Made by a program: the position numbers and the translations under genes. Shown here piece after piece: positions 1-7,365 of a stretch of 8,149 bases of DNA (positions within the stretch are counted from its first letter, which is position 1; each line of letters opens with the position of its first letter). This DNA is from Deferribacterales bacterium UBA4806 (GTDB lineage: Bacteria > Chrysiogenota > Deferribacteres > Deferribacterales > UBA228): positions 4,360 through 12,508 of the forward strand of contig DHGE01000133.1 in NCBI GenBank assembly GCA_002402635.1, read 5' to 3'. The notes below the pieces were generated by a model. That model ran no database searches. It had not been told where the DNA came from and saw only the letters and a list, made by a program, of their open reading frames with translations.

Positions 1-1071
1 TTTTTCTAATTTTTCTAATCCCTTTATTTCATAGCCTTTTTCATATTTATCTGGATAACCTTTTGAAGCCATAACAACAGATATTGCAAAATTATCTGAC
101 CATTTAGCTGTAACTTCATTAAGTGTATTATTCATGCAGGCTATAAACATGTCGGAAAGATCATTTTCTAATCTCATTAATATTGGTTGTGTTTCAGGAT
201 CCCCTAGTCTGCAATTAAATTCTAAAACTTTAATACCTTTATCTGTTATCATAAGACCAGCATATATAAAACCTTTATATGAAATGCCTTTTTTTTGAAA
301 AGTATTTATTAATGGTTTTATTATATGATTTAAGGTATATGTTGAATGCTTTCCCTCTAAAATTGGTGCAGGAGAATATGCACCCATCCCACCTGTATTG
401 GGTCCCAAATCATTGTCATAAATTTGCTTATGGTCCTGGCTCGTGGCAAGAGGTAGTATATGCTCACCATCAGTTAAAACAATATATGATGCTTCTTCAC
501 CTGTTAGAAATTCCTCTAATATTACAAGAGGATTTTCTCCAAATTTCTTTACAATAAAGATTTCATCAATATATTTTTCAGCATCCTTTCTATTCTTTGC
601 AATAAAAACTCCCTTGCCCTGTGCTAATCCATCATATTTGATAACAACAGGGAAACTGGTTGTTTGGATATATTTTAGTATTTGTTTATAATTTTCTGCG
701 ATATGAAAAGATCCTGTTGGAATTTGAGCTTCCAACATCAATGCTTTAGCAAAAGTTTTGCTTGATTCAATTTTAGCTGCATCTTTATTAGGACCTATTA
801 TATTTAGATTTTTTGATTTAAAGAAGTCTACAATTCCTTCAGATAAAGGGAGTTCAGGGCCTACAACAGTTAAATCTATTTTTTTTGTCTCAACAAAATT
901 TGTTAACTCTTCGAATTGGAGTGGCAATATATCTATATTTTCACATTTTTTTTCTAAATAAGTCCCCCCATTACCGGGGGCAACATAAATTTTTTCGATA
1001 TTGCTTGATTGTGCTAATTTCCATGCTAATGCGTGTTCTCTGCCACCTGAGCCAATAATAAGTATGTTCAT
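1..1071 (-). CDS. purD: Phosphoribosylamine-glycine ligase (GAR synthetase), partial at its C-terminus
   Basis: This enzyme joins glycine to 5-phosphoribosylamine using ATP, the second step of de novo purine synthesis, in the cytosol. My translation from the ATG at 1071-1069 is open for 357 codons to the window edge. The family is about 420 residues long, so roughly 60-70 C-terminal residues lie outside. Visible hallmarks are the N-terminal GSGGREHALAW (residues 7-17), VVGPELPL (69-76), an ATP-grasp segment with DGLAQGKGV (147-155), GPNTGGMGAYSP (223-234) and the metal/ATP-binding EFNCRLGDPETQ (284-295). The family usually has Ala or Arg-type residues where this copy has Cys287, a mild variation. 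The start lies one base after the purH stop (TAA-A-ATG). The nearest AAGG is about 16 bases upstream, too far for a good ribosome site, so translation is probably coupled to purH. The identification is secure; only the missing end is unseen. Confidence 0.97.
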   Translation of the reverse strand, partial: MNILIIGSGGREHALAWKLAQSSNIEKIYVAPGNGGTYLEKKCENIDILPLQFEELTNFVETKKIDLTVVGPELPLSEGIVDFFKSKNLNIIGPNKDAAKIESSKTFAKALMLEAQIPTGSFHIAENYKQILKYIQTTSFPVVIKYDGLAQGKGVFIAKNRKDAEKYIDEIFIVKKFGENPLVILEEFLTGEEASYIVLTDGEHILPLATSQDHKQIYDNDLGPNTGGMGAYSPAPILEGKHSTYTLNHIIKPLINTFQKKGISYKGFIYAGLMITDKGIKVLEFNCRLGDPETQPILMRLENDLSDMFIACMNNTLNEVTAKWSDNFAISVVMASKGYPDKYEKGYEIKGLEKLEK

Positions 1072-1072
1072 T

Positions 1073-2629
1073 TTAATGTTTAAAATGCCTTATATGTGTC
1101 AAAACCATAGCAATGTTATGTTCATTTGCAGCATCTATTACTTCTTTATCCCTAATTGATCCACCAGGTTGTATTATTGCAGTTATCCCGTGCTTAGCTG
1201 CCTCATCTACACAATCTCTGAATGGGAAAAAAGCGTCTGAAGCCAAAACGGCACCATTTAATGGCAGCCTTGCTTTATTTATTGCTATTTTTGTTGAATC
1301 GATACGGCTCATTTGTCCTGCCCCAACACCTATTAATGTATCATTGTTTGTTATTACAATTGCATTTGATTTAACATGCTTAACAATTTTCCATGCAAAG
1401 TATAATGCTTGTAATTCTGCCTCAGTTGGTTTTTTTATTGTAGGAATATCAATATTATCAACATTGATAGTTAAATTGTCTTTATCCTGTATTAAAAATC
1501 CTCCTATGGTGTCCTTTATTTCCATTAAACTAGCATTATTTCTGTTTTTTACAGGATACTCTATTAGTCTTAAATTCTTTTTTTCTTTTAATAGATTTAA
1601 TGCATCAATAGTAAAAGATTCTGCTATAATAACTTCAAAAAATATTTTATTCAATTCCTTTGCTAAAGTTATATCTACAACATTATTAAAGCATACAATA
1701 CCTCCAAATGCACTTTGCGGATCTCCTTCAAGAGCTTTGTTAAAAGCATCTAAAAGATTTTCTCCAATAGCTGCACCACATGGGTTAGTATGTTTTATAA
1801 TAGCACAAAAATTTTCATGAGTGAATTCCTTTGCCAACTCTATAGCTCCATCAATATCAACAATATTATTAAATGACAGTTCTTTACCATGTAATTGTTT
1901 TACTTCCGATTTGCTTTTATGACAGCTCATAAATGATTTTTTATATAATGCCGCTTGTTGGTGAGGGTTTTCGCCATATCTTAGGGGCTGCAAAAGTTTA
2001 GCAGGCAATGTTAAGAGACAGGGAAATTTTTCATCACTTAATGAAGTAAAGTAATTTGCAATAACTGCATCATAATAGGCCGTGTATGAAAATGCTTTTT
2101 TTGCAAAATTGAATTTCAAAGTATCTGTAATATAACCTTTTTCTTTGATTTCATTTATGAAAAAACTATAGTCTTCGGGATTGACAATTATTATAACATC
2201 CTTAAAATTTTTGGCAGCTGCTCTGATTAAAGTAGGGCCACCAATATCAATATTTTCAATGGCTTCATCAAAAGTAAAATTCTCTTTTGTTATAGTTTCT
2301 TCAAAGGGATATAAATTTACCACTACAAGATCTATACTCTGTAAATCTAGCTTATTGATTGTTTTGATATGTTCTTCATTGTTTCGTTTATATAATATGC
2401 CTGCATGAACTTTTGGGTTTAGAGTTTTAACTCGTCCATCTAGAATCTCAGGAAAACCTGTAAATTCATCTATTTTCGTATATTTTATATTATTATTCTT
2501 TAAAATTTGAGCTGTTCCACCAGTAGAAATTATTTCTATTTTTTCTGAAATTAGGAATTTAGAAAATTCGATAATATTTGTTTTGTTTGAAACACTTATA
2601 AGAGCTCTTTTTAAGTTATGTTTGTTCAT
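1073..2629 (-). CDS. purH: Bifunctional AICAR formyltransferase / IMP cyclohydrolase
   Basis: This enzyme catalyses the last two steps of de novo IMP synthesis: formyl transfer from 10-formyl-THF to AICAR, then ring closure to IMP. The product is 518 residues, normal for the family. The N-terminal MGS-like cyclohydrolase domain (about 1-145) shows ALISVSNKT (9-17), STGGTA (35-40) and GFPEILDGRVKTLNPKVHAG (58-77). Residues matching the reported cyclohydrolase active site are Lys68, Tyr107, Asp128 and Lys140. The transformylase domain (about 200-518) shows LRYGENPHQ (216-224), the catalytic Lys279-His280 in KHTNPCG, DPQSAFGG (303-310), SDAFFPF (464-470) and QPGGSIRD (487-494). The ATG at 2629 has a good ribosome site, AGAAGG five bases upstream (2635-2640), which lies inside the lspA coding end; the two genes overlap by 14 bp. 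purD follows after one base. The gene is intact with no missing catalytic residue seen. Confidence 0.98.
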   Translation of the reverse strand: MNKHNLKRALISVSNKTNIIEFSKFLISEKIEIISTGGTAQILKNNNIKYTKIDEFTGFPEILDGRVKTLNPKVHAGILYKRNNEEHIKTINKLDLQSIDLVVVNLYPFEETITKENFTFDEAIENIDIGGPTLIRAAAKNFKDVIIIVNPEDYSFFINEIKEKGYITDTLKFNFAKKAFSYTAYYDAVIANYFTSLSDEKFPCLLTLPAKLLQPLRYGENPHQQAALYKKSFMSCHKSKSEVKQLHGKELSFNNIVDIDGAIELAKEFTHENFCAIIKHTNPCGAAIGENLLDAFNKALEGDPQSAFGGIVCFNNVVDITLAKELNKIFFEVIIAESFTIDALNLLKEKKNLRLIEYPVKNRNNASLMEIKDTIGGFLIQDKDNLTINVDNIDIPTIKKPTEAELQALYFAWKIVKHVKSNAIVITNNDTLIGVGAGQMSRIDSTKIAINKARLPLNGAVLASDAFFPFRDCVDEAAKHGITAIIQPGGSIRDKEVIDAANEHNIAMVLTHIRHFKH

Positions 2630-3101
2630 GTTTACCTTCTTTATATAATAGGAAATCTAATAATATTACTAAAATACCAATAGTTATAGATGAATCGGCA
2701 ATATTAAATGATGGATAATGCCATCCTTTAATATGGAAATCAATAAAGTCTATAACCTTACCAATTCTAATTCTGTCTGTTAAATTACCCATTGCTCCTG
2801 CAATTAGTAAAGTATAACCATATTTAGCTATTTTTCTATGATAATCCTTAATAAGAAAATATATCAATAGAATAATTGTAAAAATATAAATTATAATCAA
2901 AATTTTTTGTATTGGTATATTTTTTAAGTCAGATAAGAAACCAAAGGCCACTCCTGTGTTTTCAATATGGCTGATATTAAGAAAATTAAATATTCTAATG
3001 TATCCATATAGAGGTATTATCTTTACAACATATAGTTTTGTTATTTGATCTGCAAAGTAAATGATAAGAAATAAAAGTGTAAGTAAAAACTTAGCTTTCA
3101 T
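2616..3101 (-). CDS. lspA: Lipoprotein signal peptidase (signal peptidase II)
   Basis: This inner-membrane aspartyl protease removes the signal peptide from diacylglyceryl-modified prolipoproteins. The product is 161 residues, the usual size, and very hydrophobic, with four likely membrane segments near residues 4-24, 66-84, 95-105 and 138-152. Conserved features are Asp18 in FADQITK, Asn48 in IENTGVAFGF, the GNLTDR motif with catalytic Asp109, VIDFIDFH (116-123), and FNIADS with catalytic Asp136. These two aspartates align with Asp114 and Asp141 of the E. coli enzyme. The ATG at 3101 lies inside the end of ileS (11-bp overlap), and the only purine-rich site, AGGTG, is about 14 bases away, so translation coupled to ileS is likely. 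An ileS-lspA pairing is common in bacteria. Its presence implies the cell makes lipidated, processed lipoproteins. The 3' end overlaps purH. Confidence 0.97.
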   Translation of the reverse strand: MKAKFLLTLLFLIIYFADQITKLYVVKIIPLYGYIRIFNFLNISHIENTGVAFGFLSDLKNIPIQKILIIIYIFTIILLIYFLIKDYHRKIAKYGYTLLIAGAMGNLTDRIRIGKVIDFIDFHIKGWHYPSFNIADSSITIGILVILLDFLLYKEGKHEQT

Positions 3102-5895
3102 CTAAAGTTTTAAAGCACCTTTCGCAAATCTTTGGATGTTTAGTATTTTTTCCAATACTATCAGAATGATTCCAACAGCGTTCACATTTTGGTTTCTTTG
3201 ATGTTTCTACAATTATTCTATGTTTTTCAACAAGTTCCTTTTCATCTAGATCGGCAATATTTTTAAATTCTACTTCTGATACTATAAATATTTTTTCTAA
3301 TGTCTCATCAATGTGTAAAAATTGTTTTTCATTTTCATCAATTCCTATTATAACTTTAGCATCTAAAGGGTGACCTATAGTTTTATTTGCTCTTGCTACT
3401 TCAAGCTTTTTATTAACCTCATTTTTTAGTGATATGATAAAAGCTAATTTATTCTCTAAAATGCTATTTTTATAATTTTCTATCTTTGGAAATGTCTCAA
3501 AGAATACTGAAGCTTCTTTTTTTGTAAAATTTTGAAGGTGTTCCCATATTTCATCAGCTGTAAAGGATAGAATAGGAGCAATTGTGATAGCAAGTTCTTT
3601 TATTATTGTAAATATAGCAGTTTGGGCAGAACGTCTTTTAATTGATGTTTTTCTTTCACAGTAGAGTCTGTCTTTTAATACATCTATGTAAAATGCTGAA
3701 AGATCGTTTACACAAAAATTTAACAATGTATGATAAAAAATATGAAATTGGTAATCATTGAAAGCTTTATAAATTCTTGATTTCGTTTGTTGCCATTTAA
3801 TTAAAATATATTTATCAAGCTCCATCATTTCATTAAAATCTACAGAATCTGCATCAGGTTTAAAATCATAAATATTTCCTAACATGTATCTTGCAGTATT
3901 TCTTATCTTTCTATAGGATTCTACAAGTCTATTAACAATGTCATTAGATAGTCTAATATCTTCGGAATAATCTTCTGCTGATACCCATAGTCTCAAAATT
4001 TCAACACCATGTTTATTAATAATATCAAAAGGGGTGATTACATTACCAAATGATTTGGACATTTTTTTGCCACTGCCATCAACAACAAAACCATGTGTCA
4101 AAACTTCTTTATAGGGTGCTTTTCCTCTTGTTCCAACACTTTCTAATAAAGAAGAGTGAAACCAGCCTCTGTGTTGGTCACTGCCTTCCAAATACATATT
4201 AGCAGGCCATGTAAGTTCATTTCTTTTTTCGCATACTGCAGCATGTGAGGAGCCTGAATCAAACCAAACATCTAATATATCCTCTTCTTTTTTAAACTCA
4301 TGTGAACCACAGTGATTACATGTAATATCACTTCCAATAAAGAACTCAACAGGATGATGGAACCATGCATCTGCACCTTCTTTTTTAAATAAATCAACTA
4401 TTTTTTGCTGTAATTCATTATTTATATAATAATTACCACATTGCTTACAAGTAAATACAGCAATAGGTACTCCCCAGCTACGTTGCCTTGAAATGCACCA
4501 ATCAGGTCTATTTTCAATCATAGAATAGATTCTATTTTCTCCCCATGAAGGAATCCATTTGACTTCTTTTATTGCTTTTAATGCATTTTTTCTTAAATTA
4601 TTTGTTTCCATAGAAATAAACCATTGAGGTGTTGCTCTGTAGATAACGGGGTTTTTACACCTCCAACAATGAGGATACTGGTGTTTAATTTCCTCAACCA
4701 ATAGAAGACTTCCATTTTTATCAATATAGTCAACAATCTCTTTGTTTGCCTTAAATACATTTTTACCACCAAAAAGCTCCAGATTATTTACAAAGTTACC
4801 ATTATCATCTACTGGGTTATATACCTCTAAATTGTATTTAAGACCTACTACATAATCTTCTAAACCGTGGCCTGGTGCAGTGTGCACAAGTCCGGTACCC
4901 TGGTCAGTTGTAACGTGTTCTGCTAAAATAATTTTTGAATGTCTATCATAAAAAGGATGGATTGCCTTTGTGTTATCTAGCAAATTTCCCTTGAAAACTT
5001 TAATAACATCATAAGATGGTATTTTTAAGGCTTTTATTACACTGTCCAACAACTCATTTGCAATAACAATAAGTGATCCTTGTTTCAAATTTTTGTTGTT
5101 ACTTGTAGTGATGTTTACTAAAGCATAATCAAAATTTGGGTGGAGTGCAACAGCGAGATTTGCTGGCAGAGTCCAGGGTGTTGTTGTCCAGATAATAAAG
5201 TATAAATCTTCATTTTCGGATACATTTAATGTTCTATAAACATCACTTTCTGCTTTAAATTTAACATATATTGAAGGAGAAGTATGTTCATTGTATTCTA
5301 CTTCAGCTTCAGCTAATGCAGTAACACAATCAATGCACCAGTATACCGGTTTAGAGCTTTTGTAAATACCGCCATTATTGAAAAATTTATACAATTCTGA
5401 TAATATTACTGCTTCGTATTCATAATCCATTGTAATATATGGTTTGTCCCAATCACCTAATATTCCCAATCTAATAAATTCATTTTTTTGTATTTCAATA
5501 TATTTTCGAGCATATTCTCTACATTTCTTTCTGATATTGTTTTTTTGTAATGTATATCTTTGTTTACCAAGTTCTTTATCTACTTGATGTTCTATAGGTA
5601 AACCGTGGCAGTCCCAACCAGGAATATAAGGCGTGTAATAACCTTGAAATGATTTAATTTTTACAATAATATCTTTCAAGATCTTGTTAAGAGCGTGGCC
5701 CATATGTATATTTCCATTAGCATAAGGGGGGCCATCATGTAAGATATATTTTTTTGATTTATCTCTTTTCTCTAATATTGATTTGTACAGATTCTGTTTT
5801 TCCCATCTCTCCACCCTTTCTGGTTCTTTCTGTAATAAATTTGCCTTCATAGGAAAGGAAGTTGTAGGTAAATTCAATGTATTTTTGTAATCCAT
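3091..5895 (-). CDS. ileS: Isoleucyl-tRNA synthetase, class I, bacterial type with C-terminal zinc finger
   Basis: This enzyme charges tRNA-Ile with isoleucine using ATP and edits mischarged valine. The product is 934 residues, typical for the type with a C-terminal zinc motif. The HIGH signature appears as HMGH (64-67) within PPYANGNIHMGH, and KMSKS is at 611-615. The inserted CP1 editing domain (about 190-400) has the Thr-rich TTTPWTLPAN (237-246) and HTAPGHGLEDY (338-348), including the conserved editing Asp347. DVWFDSGSSH (542-551) and GSDQHRGWFHSSLL (571-584) belong to the catalytic core. The anticodon-binding helical domain spans about 650-850, and the C-terminal zinc finger uses Cys904, Cys907, Cys924 and Cys927. 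Further CxxC pairs occur at 187/190, 410/413, 483/486 and 526/529. The ATG at 5895 follows AAGGAG with an 8-base spacing. It is the first gene of the leftward operon and overlaps lspA by 11 bp. No T-box-like leader is evident. Confidence 0.99.
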   Translation of the reverse strand: MDYKNTLNLPTTSFPMKANLLQKEPERVERWEKQNLYKSILEKRDKSKKYILHDGPPYANGNIHMGHALNKILKDIIVKIKSFQGYYTPYIPGWDCHGLPIEHQVDKELGKQRYTLQKNNIRKKCREYARKYIEIQKNEFIRLGILGDWDKPYITMDYEYEAVILSELYKFFNNGGIYKSSKPVYWCIDCVTALAEAEVEYNEHTSPSIYVKFKAESDVYRTLNVSENEDLYFIIWTTTPWTLPANLAVALHPNFDYALVNITTSNNKNLKQGSLIVIANELLDSVIKALKIPSYDVIKVFKGNLLDNTKAIHPFYDRHSKIILAEHVTTDQGTGLVHTAPGHGLEDYVVGLKYNLEVYNPVDDNGNFVNNLELFGGKNVFKANKEIVDYIDKNGSLLLVEEIKHQYPHCWRCKNPVIYRATPQWFISMETNNLRKNALKAIKEVKWIPSWGENRIYSMIENRPDWCISRQRSWGVPIAVFTCKQCGNYYINNELQQKIVDLFKKEGADAWFHHPVEFFIGSDITCNHCGSHEFKKEEDILDVWFDSGSSHAAVCEKRNELTWPANMYLEGSDQHRGWFHSSLLESVGTRGKAPYKEVLTHGFVVDGSGKKMSKSFGNVITPFDIINKHGVEILRLWVSAEDYSEDIRLSNDIVNRLVESYRKIRNTARYMLGNIYDFKPDADSVDFNEMMELDKYILIKWQQTKSRIYKAFNDYQFHIFYHTLLNFCVNDLSAFYIDVLKDRLYCERKTSIKRRSAQTAIFTIIKELAITIAPILSFTADEIWEHLQNFTKKEASVFFETFPKIENYKNSILENKLAFIISLKNEVNKKLEVARANKTIGHPLDAKVIIGIDENEKQFLHIDETLEKIFIVSEVEFKNIADLDEKELVEKHRIIVETSKKPKCERCWNHSDSIGKNTKHPKICERCFKTLDES

Positions 5896-5912
5896 GTGAA
5901 TTACTCCTTATA
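5896..5912 (-). promoter_or_regulatory. ileS ribosome binding site overlapping a 10-bp palindrome
   Basis: Upstream of the ileS ATG the minus strand reads AAGGAG followed by eight bases, a strong Shine-Dalgarno site. Its AAGG portion is the right half of a perfect palindrome CCTTATAAGG at 5906-5915. The palindrome can only fold as a weak 3-bp hairpin, so occlusion of the ribosome site is doubtful. Confidence 0.7.
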
Positions 5913-5918
5913 AGGTTA

Positions 5919-5947
5919 AGTTAAAGTTTATCCGATTTAATTTAACT
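5919..5947 (-). repeat. Short inverted repeat in the ileS leader
   Basis: AGTTAAA at 5919-5925 and TTTAACT at 5941-5947 form a perfect 7-bp inverted repeat around a 15-base spacer, within the predicted ileS 5' leader. The stem is AT-rich with one G-C pair, so as RNA it would be weak. It could be a protein-binding site or chance. Confidence 0.3.
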
Positions 5948-5966
5948 GAAATATTTACCATTTAAT

Positions 5967-5995
5967 TTTATATATATCAAGTCTAAGTATTTTAA
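5967..5995 (-). promoter_or_regulatory. Candidate sigma-70-type promoter for the ileS-lspA-purH-purD operon
   Basis: Read on the minus strand, TTAAAA (5995-5990, four of six consensus matches) and TATAAA (5972-5967, five of six) are separated by exactly 17 bases. Transcription would begin near 5960, giving a leader of about 65 nt before ileS. The whole region is very AT-rich, so chance matches are expected; an alternative -35, TTGATA, lies a few bases downstream but has a poorer -10. Confidence 0.4.
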
Positions 5996-6036
5996 TATAT
6001 CCTTTAGATAAAATAATTTAATTAATTGTATTGTTA

Positions 6037-6081
6037 TATAATATTGAATTAATCTTAATTTTGTTTTAGAATATATATAAT
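6037..6081 (+). promoter_or_regulatory. Candidate -10 boxes for the 6103-7356 unit
   Basis: Two perfect TATAAT hexamers occur on the plus strand, at 6037-6042 and 6076-6081. Neither has a convincing -35 at 16-18 bases. The second would give a leader of only about 15 nt that just includes the AAGAGG ribosome site. The rest of the 207-bp divergent region (5896-6102) is AT-rich, and I see no gene or structured RNA in it. Confidence 0.35.
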
Positions 6082-6091
6082 GATGCGGTTA

Positions 6092-6097
6092 AAGAGG
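6092..6097 (+). promoter_or_regulatory. Ribosome binding site of the 80-aa gene
   Basis: AAGAGG lies five bases before the ATG at 6103 and is the main support for this short gene. It sits between two copies of GGTTAA (6087-6092 and 6096-6101), a short direct repeat of unknown meaning. Confidence 0.65.
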
Positions 6098-6102
6098 TTA
6101 AT

Positions 6103-6345
6103 ATGAACATAGAAAATATAAAAAATGAAGAGTGGCTTGAAATTATAAAAAATTGTAAAGAGCTCGATTTATCATCATTTTCATTCAAGATATTATTGGG
6201 ACAGTTGAAGACAAAAATCGAAATAAGTGGAGATGATGATACATTGAACAATGCTATAAAAGAATTAAAAAGTTATATTATGAAATATAATAAATTACCA
6301 AATTTACAGAATGATTTAAATAAAATATTTAATATAAAACAATAA
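6103..6345 (+). CDS. Small protein of unknown function (80 aa)
   Basis: I do not recognise this protein. It is 80 residues long, with no signal peptide, membrane segment, cysteine pair or known motif that I can see; its only cysteine is near residue 18. It is rich in Lys, Asn, Glu, Ile and Leu. It looks largely helical: an N-terminal stretch with NEEWLEIIKN (8-17), a short acidic loop SGDDDT (42-47), and a Lys-rich helix (about 48-63) followed by a tail with LPNLQNDLNKIF. The ATG at 6103 has a good ribosome site, AAGAGG at 6092-6097 with five bases of spacing. This supports it as a real gene rather than a chance ORF. It is first in a two-gene rightward unit, 21 bp before the next gene, which has its own strong ribosome site. 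The opposite-strand ORF at 6066-6251 is treated as a shadow. Function unknown; coding status likely. Confidence 0.75.
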   Translation: MNIENIKNEEWLEIIKNCKELDLSSFSFKILLGQLKTKIEISGDDDTLNNAIKELKSYIMKYNKLPNLQNDLNKIFNIKQ

Positions 6346-6366
6346 TACATTGAAAGGGAGGAATAT

Positions 6367-7356
6367 ATGAAAAAATGTTTATATACAGTTGAAGAGACCA
6401 ATAGATTACTCAAAGAAGGAAAGAAGCTGATTATTGCAGGTAGCCACAATTATTTAAGATTATTAGAGCAAGGAGGCTGGATTGGTGGTTCAGCATATTA
6501 TTGTTTTGCAGAGGGAAAAGGAATAGAGAGTAGAGAATTTTTATTTGTTCAGGAGATTCCGCCTTATTGCAAGGAAATAGAAATTAAATGCTATGATATA
6601 AACTCTCTGGAAAATATTTATTTAGATATGTTTGATAATGGTTTTTGTATAATTCTTATACCTTTTGAGAGCAAAACGCACTTTAAATACCCTGTTGAAG
6701 TAATAAATTACCCCCTTTTTGCAACTAAACCACTCTTGGGCTGGATTTCAGGGATTCCTTTAGATAATGAAAAGAATTTAAAAGCTATTGTTTATGATGG
6801 TTGGAGTAAACAAGAATATTATGATGGTGCTGTTGTTATGCATGTTAAATTGCCTGACAATAAATTAGCAGATGTTAAGGTATGCAACGTTTTTGAAGCT
6901 GCAGGAAAATATGAATTAGAATTTAATGAAGAGGGCTTTAATATAGAAAAAGTAAGTGTTAATGGGAAAGAACAGAATTTTATAGAATTTATTAAAGAAA
7001 AGAATATAGATATTAGATTTCCTCTTGTTGGTACATTGTCTAATGCAACTCCTACTATAGTTTCTTTTAAGGAGATTAATGAAAAGGAAAAAAAAGTGAA
7101 ACTTTATGCTCCTGTATATAAGGGTATAAAGTATGATTTAGCAAAGCAAGAAGAAAGTTACTATGATATGCTTATTAAGAATATTCAAATTGAAGATAAT
7201 TTTATTTTACCCAATCTCTGTGTACTTCACTTTGTTTATGCTGAATTACAGAAAAAACATACTGATAAAATTCCTAATGCCCCAGCTACGTTTGGTGAAA
7301 TTGCGCATATTTTAGTAAATCAAACACTGGCATATTTATCTATATATGATGTTTAA
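6367..7356 (+). CDS. Conserved protein of an uncharacterised family (possibly DUF6976)
   Basis: This is a 329-residue soluble protein of unknown function. Visible conserved-looking segments are AGSHNYLRLL (24-33), GGWIGGSAYY (36-45), NGFCIILIPF (91-100), PLLGWISGIPL (122-132), the DGAVVMHVKLPDNKLA stretch (153-168), NVFEAAG (174-180), FPLVGTLSNATP (218-229), LYAPVYKGIKYDLA (246-259) and a C-terminal block with LPNLCVLHFVYAEL (281-294) and FGEIAHILVNQTLAYL (309-324). From memory this arrangement, especially the WIGG motif after a short helical start and the C-terminal FGEIA..LxNQTL block, matches an uncharacterised bacterial family I believe is DUF6976. I could not check this. No transmembrane helix, signal peptide or recognisable catalytic triad is apparent. 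The ATG at 6367 is preceded by a strong GGGAGG ribosome site at 6356-6361, five bases away. It is the second gene of a unit with the small 6103-6345 gene and ends 9 bp from the convergent CoA-binding gene. Confidence 0.88.
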   Translation: MKKCLYTVEETNRLLKEGKKLIIAGSHNYLRLLEQGGWIGGSAYYCFAEGKGIESREFLFVQEIPPYCKEIEIKCYDINSLENIYLDMFDNGFCIILIPFESKTHFKYPVEVINYPLFATKPLLGWISGIPLDNEKNLKAIVYDGWSKQEYYDGAVVMHVKLPDNKLADVKVCNVFEAAGKYELEFNEEGFNIEKVSVNGKEQNFIEFIKEKNIDIRFPLVGTLSNATPTIVSFKEINEKEKKVKLYAPVYKGIKYDLAKQEESYYDMLIKNIQIEDNFILPNLCVLHFVYAELQKKHTDKIPNAPATFGEIAHILVNQTLAYLSIYDV

Positions 7357-7365
7357 ATATGTTAT

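Noticed and set aside
279..961. Three short plus-strand ORFs (279-557, 443-691, 758-961)
   Set aside because: All lie opposite purD, whose minus-strand reading frame is continuous with conserved motifs throughout. They are shadows.
1..1071. Possible broken or missing gene at the left edge, since no closed minus-strand ORF is present
   Set aside because: Manual translation from 1071 stays open through all 357 codons with intact PurD motifs. The gene is simply cut by the window edge.
1113..1820. A 235-codon plus-strand ORF opposite purH
   Set aside because: It lies entirely within the clearly conserved purH coding region on the other strand. Its Ser/Ile/Leu-rich translation matches no family and it has no convincing ribosome site, so it is an antisense shadow.
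2181..2408. A 75-codon plus-strand ORF opposite purH
   Set aside because: It is antisense to the conserved MGS-like domain, with no family resemblance.
5896..6102. T-box riboswitch upstream of ileS
   Set aside because: No conserved T-box sequence, specifier-loop stem or terminator/antiterminator pair is visible, and the predicted leader of about 65 nt is too short.
6066..6251. A 61-codon minus-strand ORF opposite the 80-aa gene
   Set aside because: The plus-strand gene has a good ribosome site and sits in a unit with the next gene. The minus ORF is Ser/Phe-rich low-complexity sequence typical of an antisense translation.
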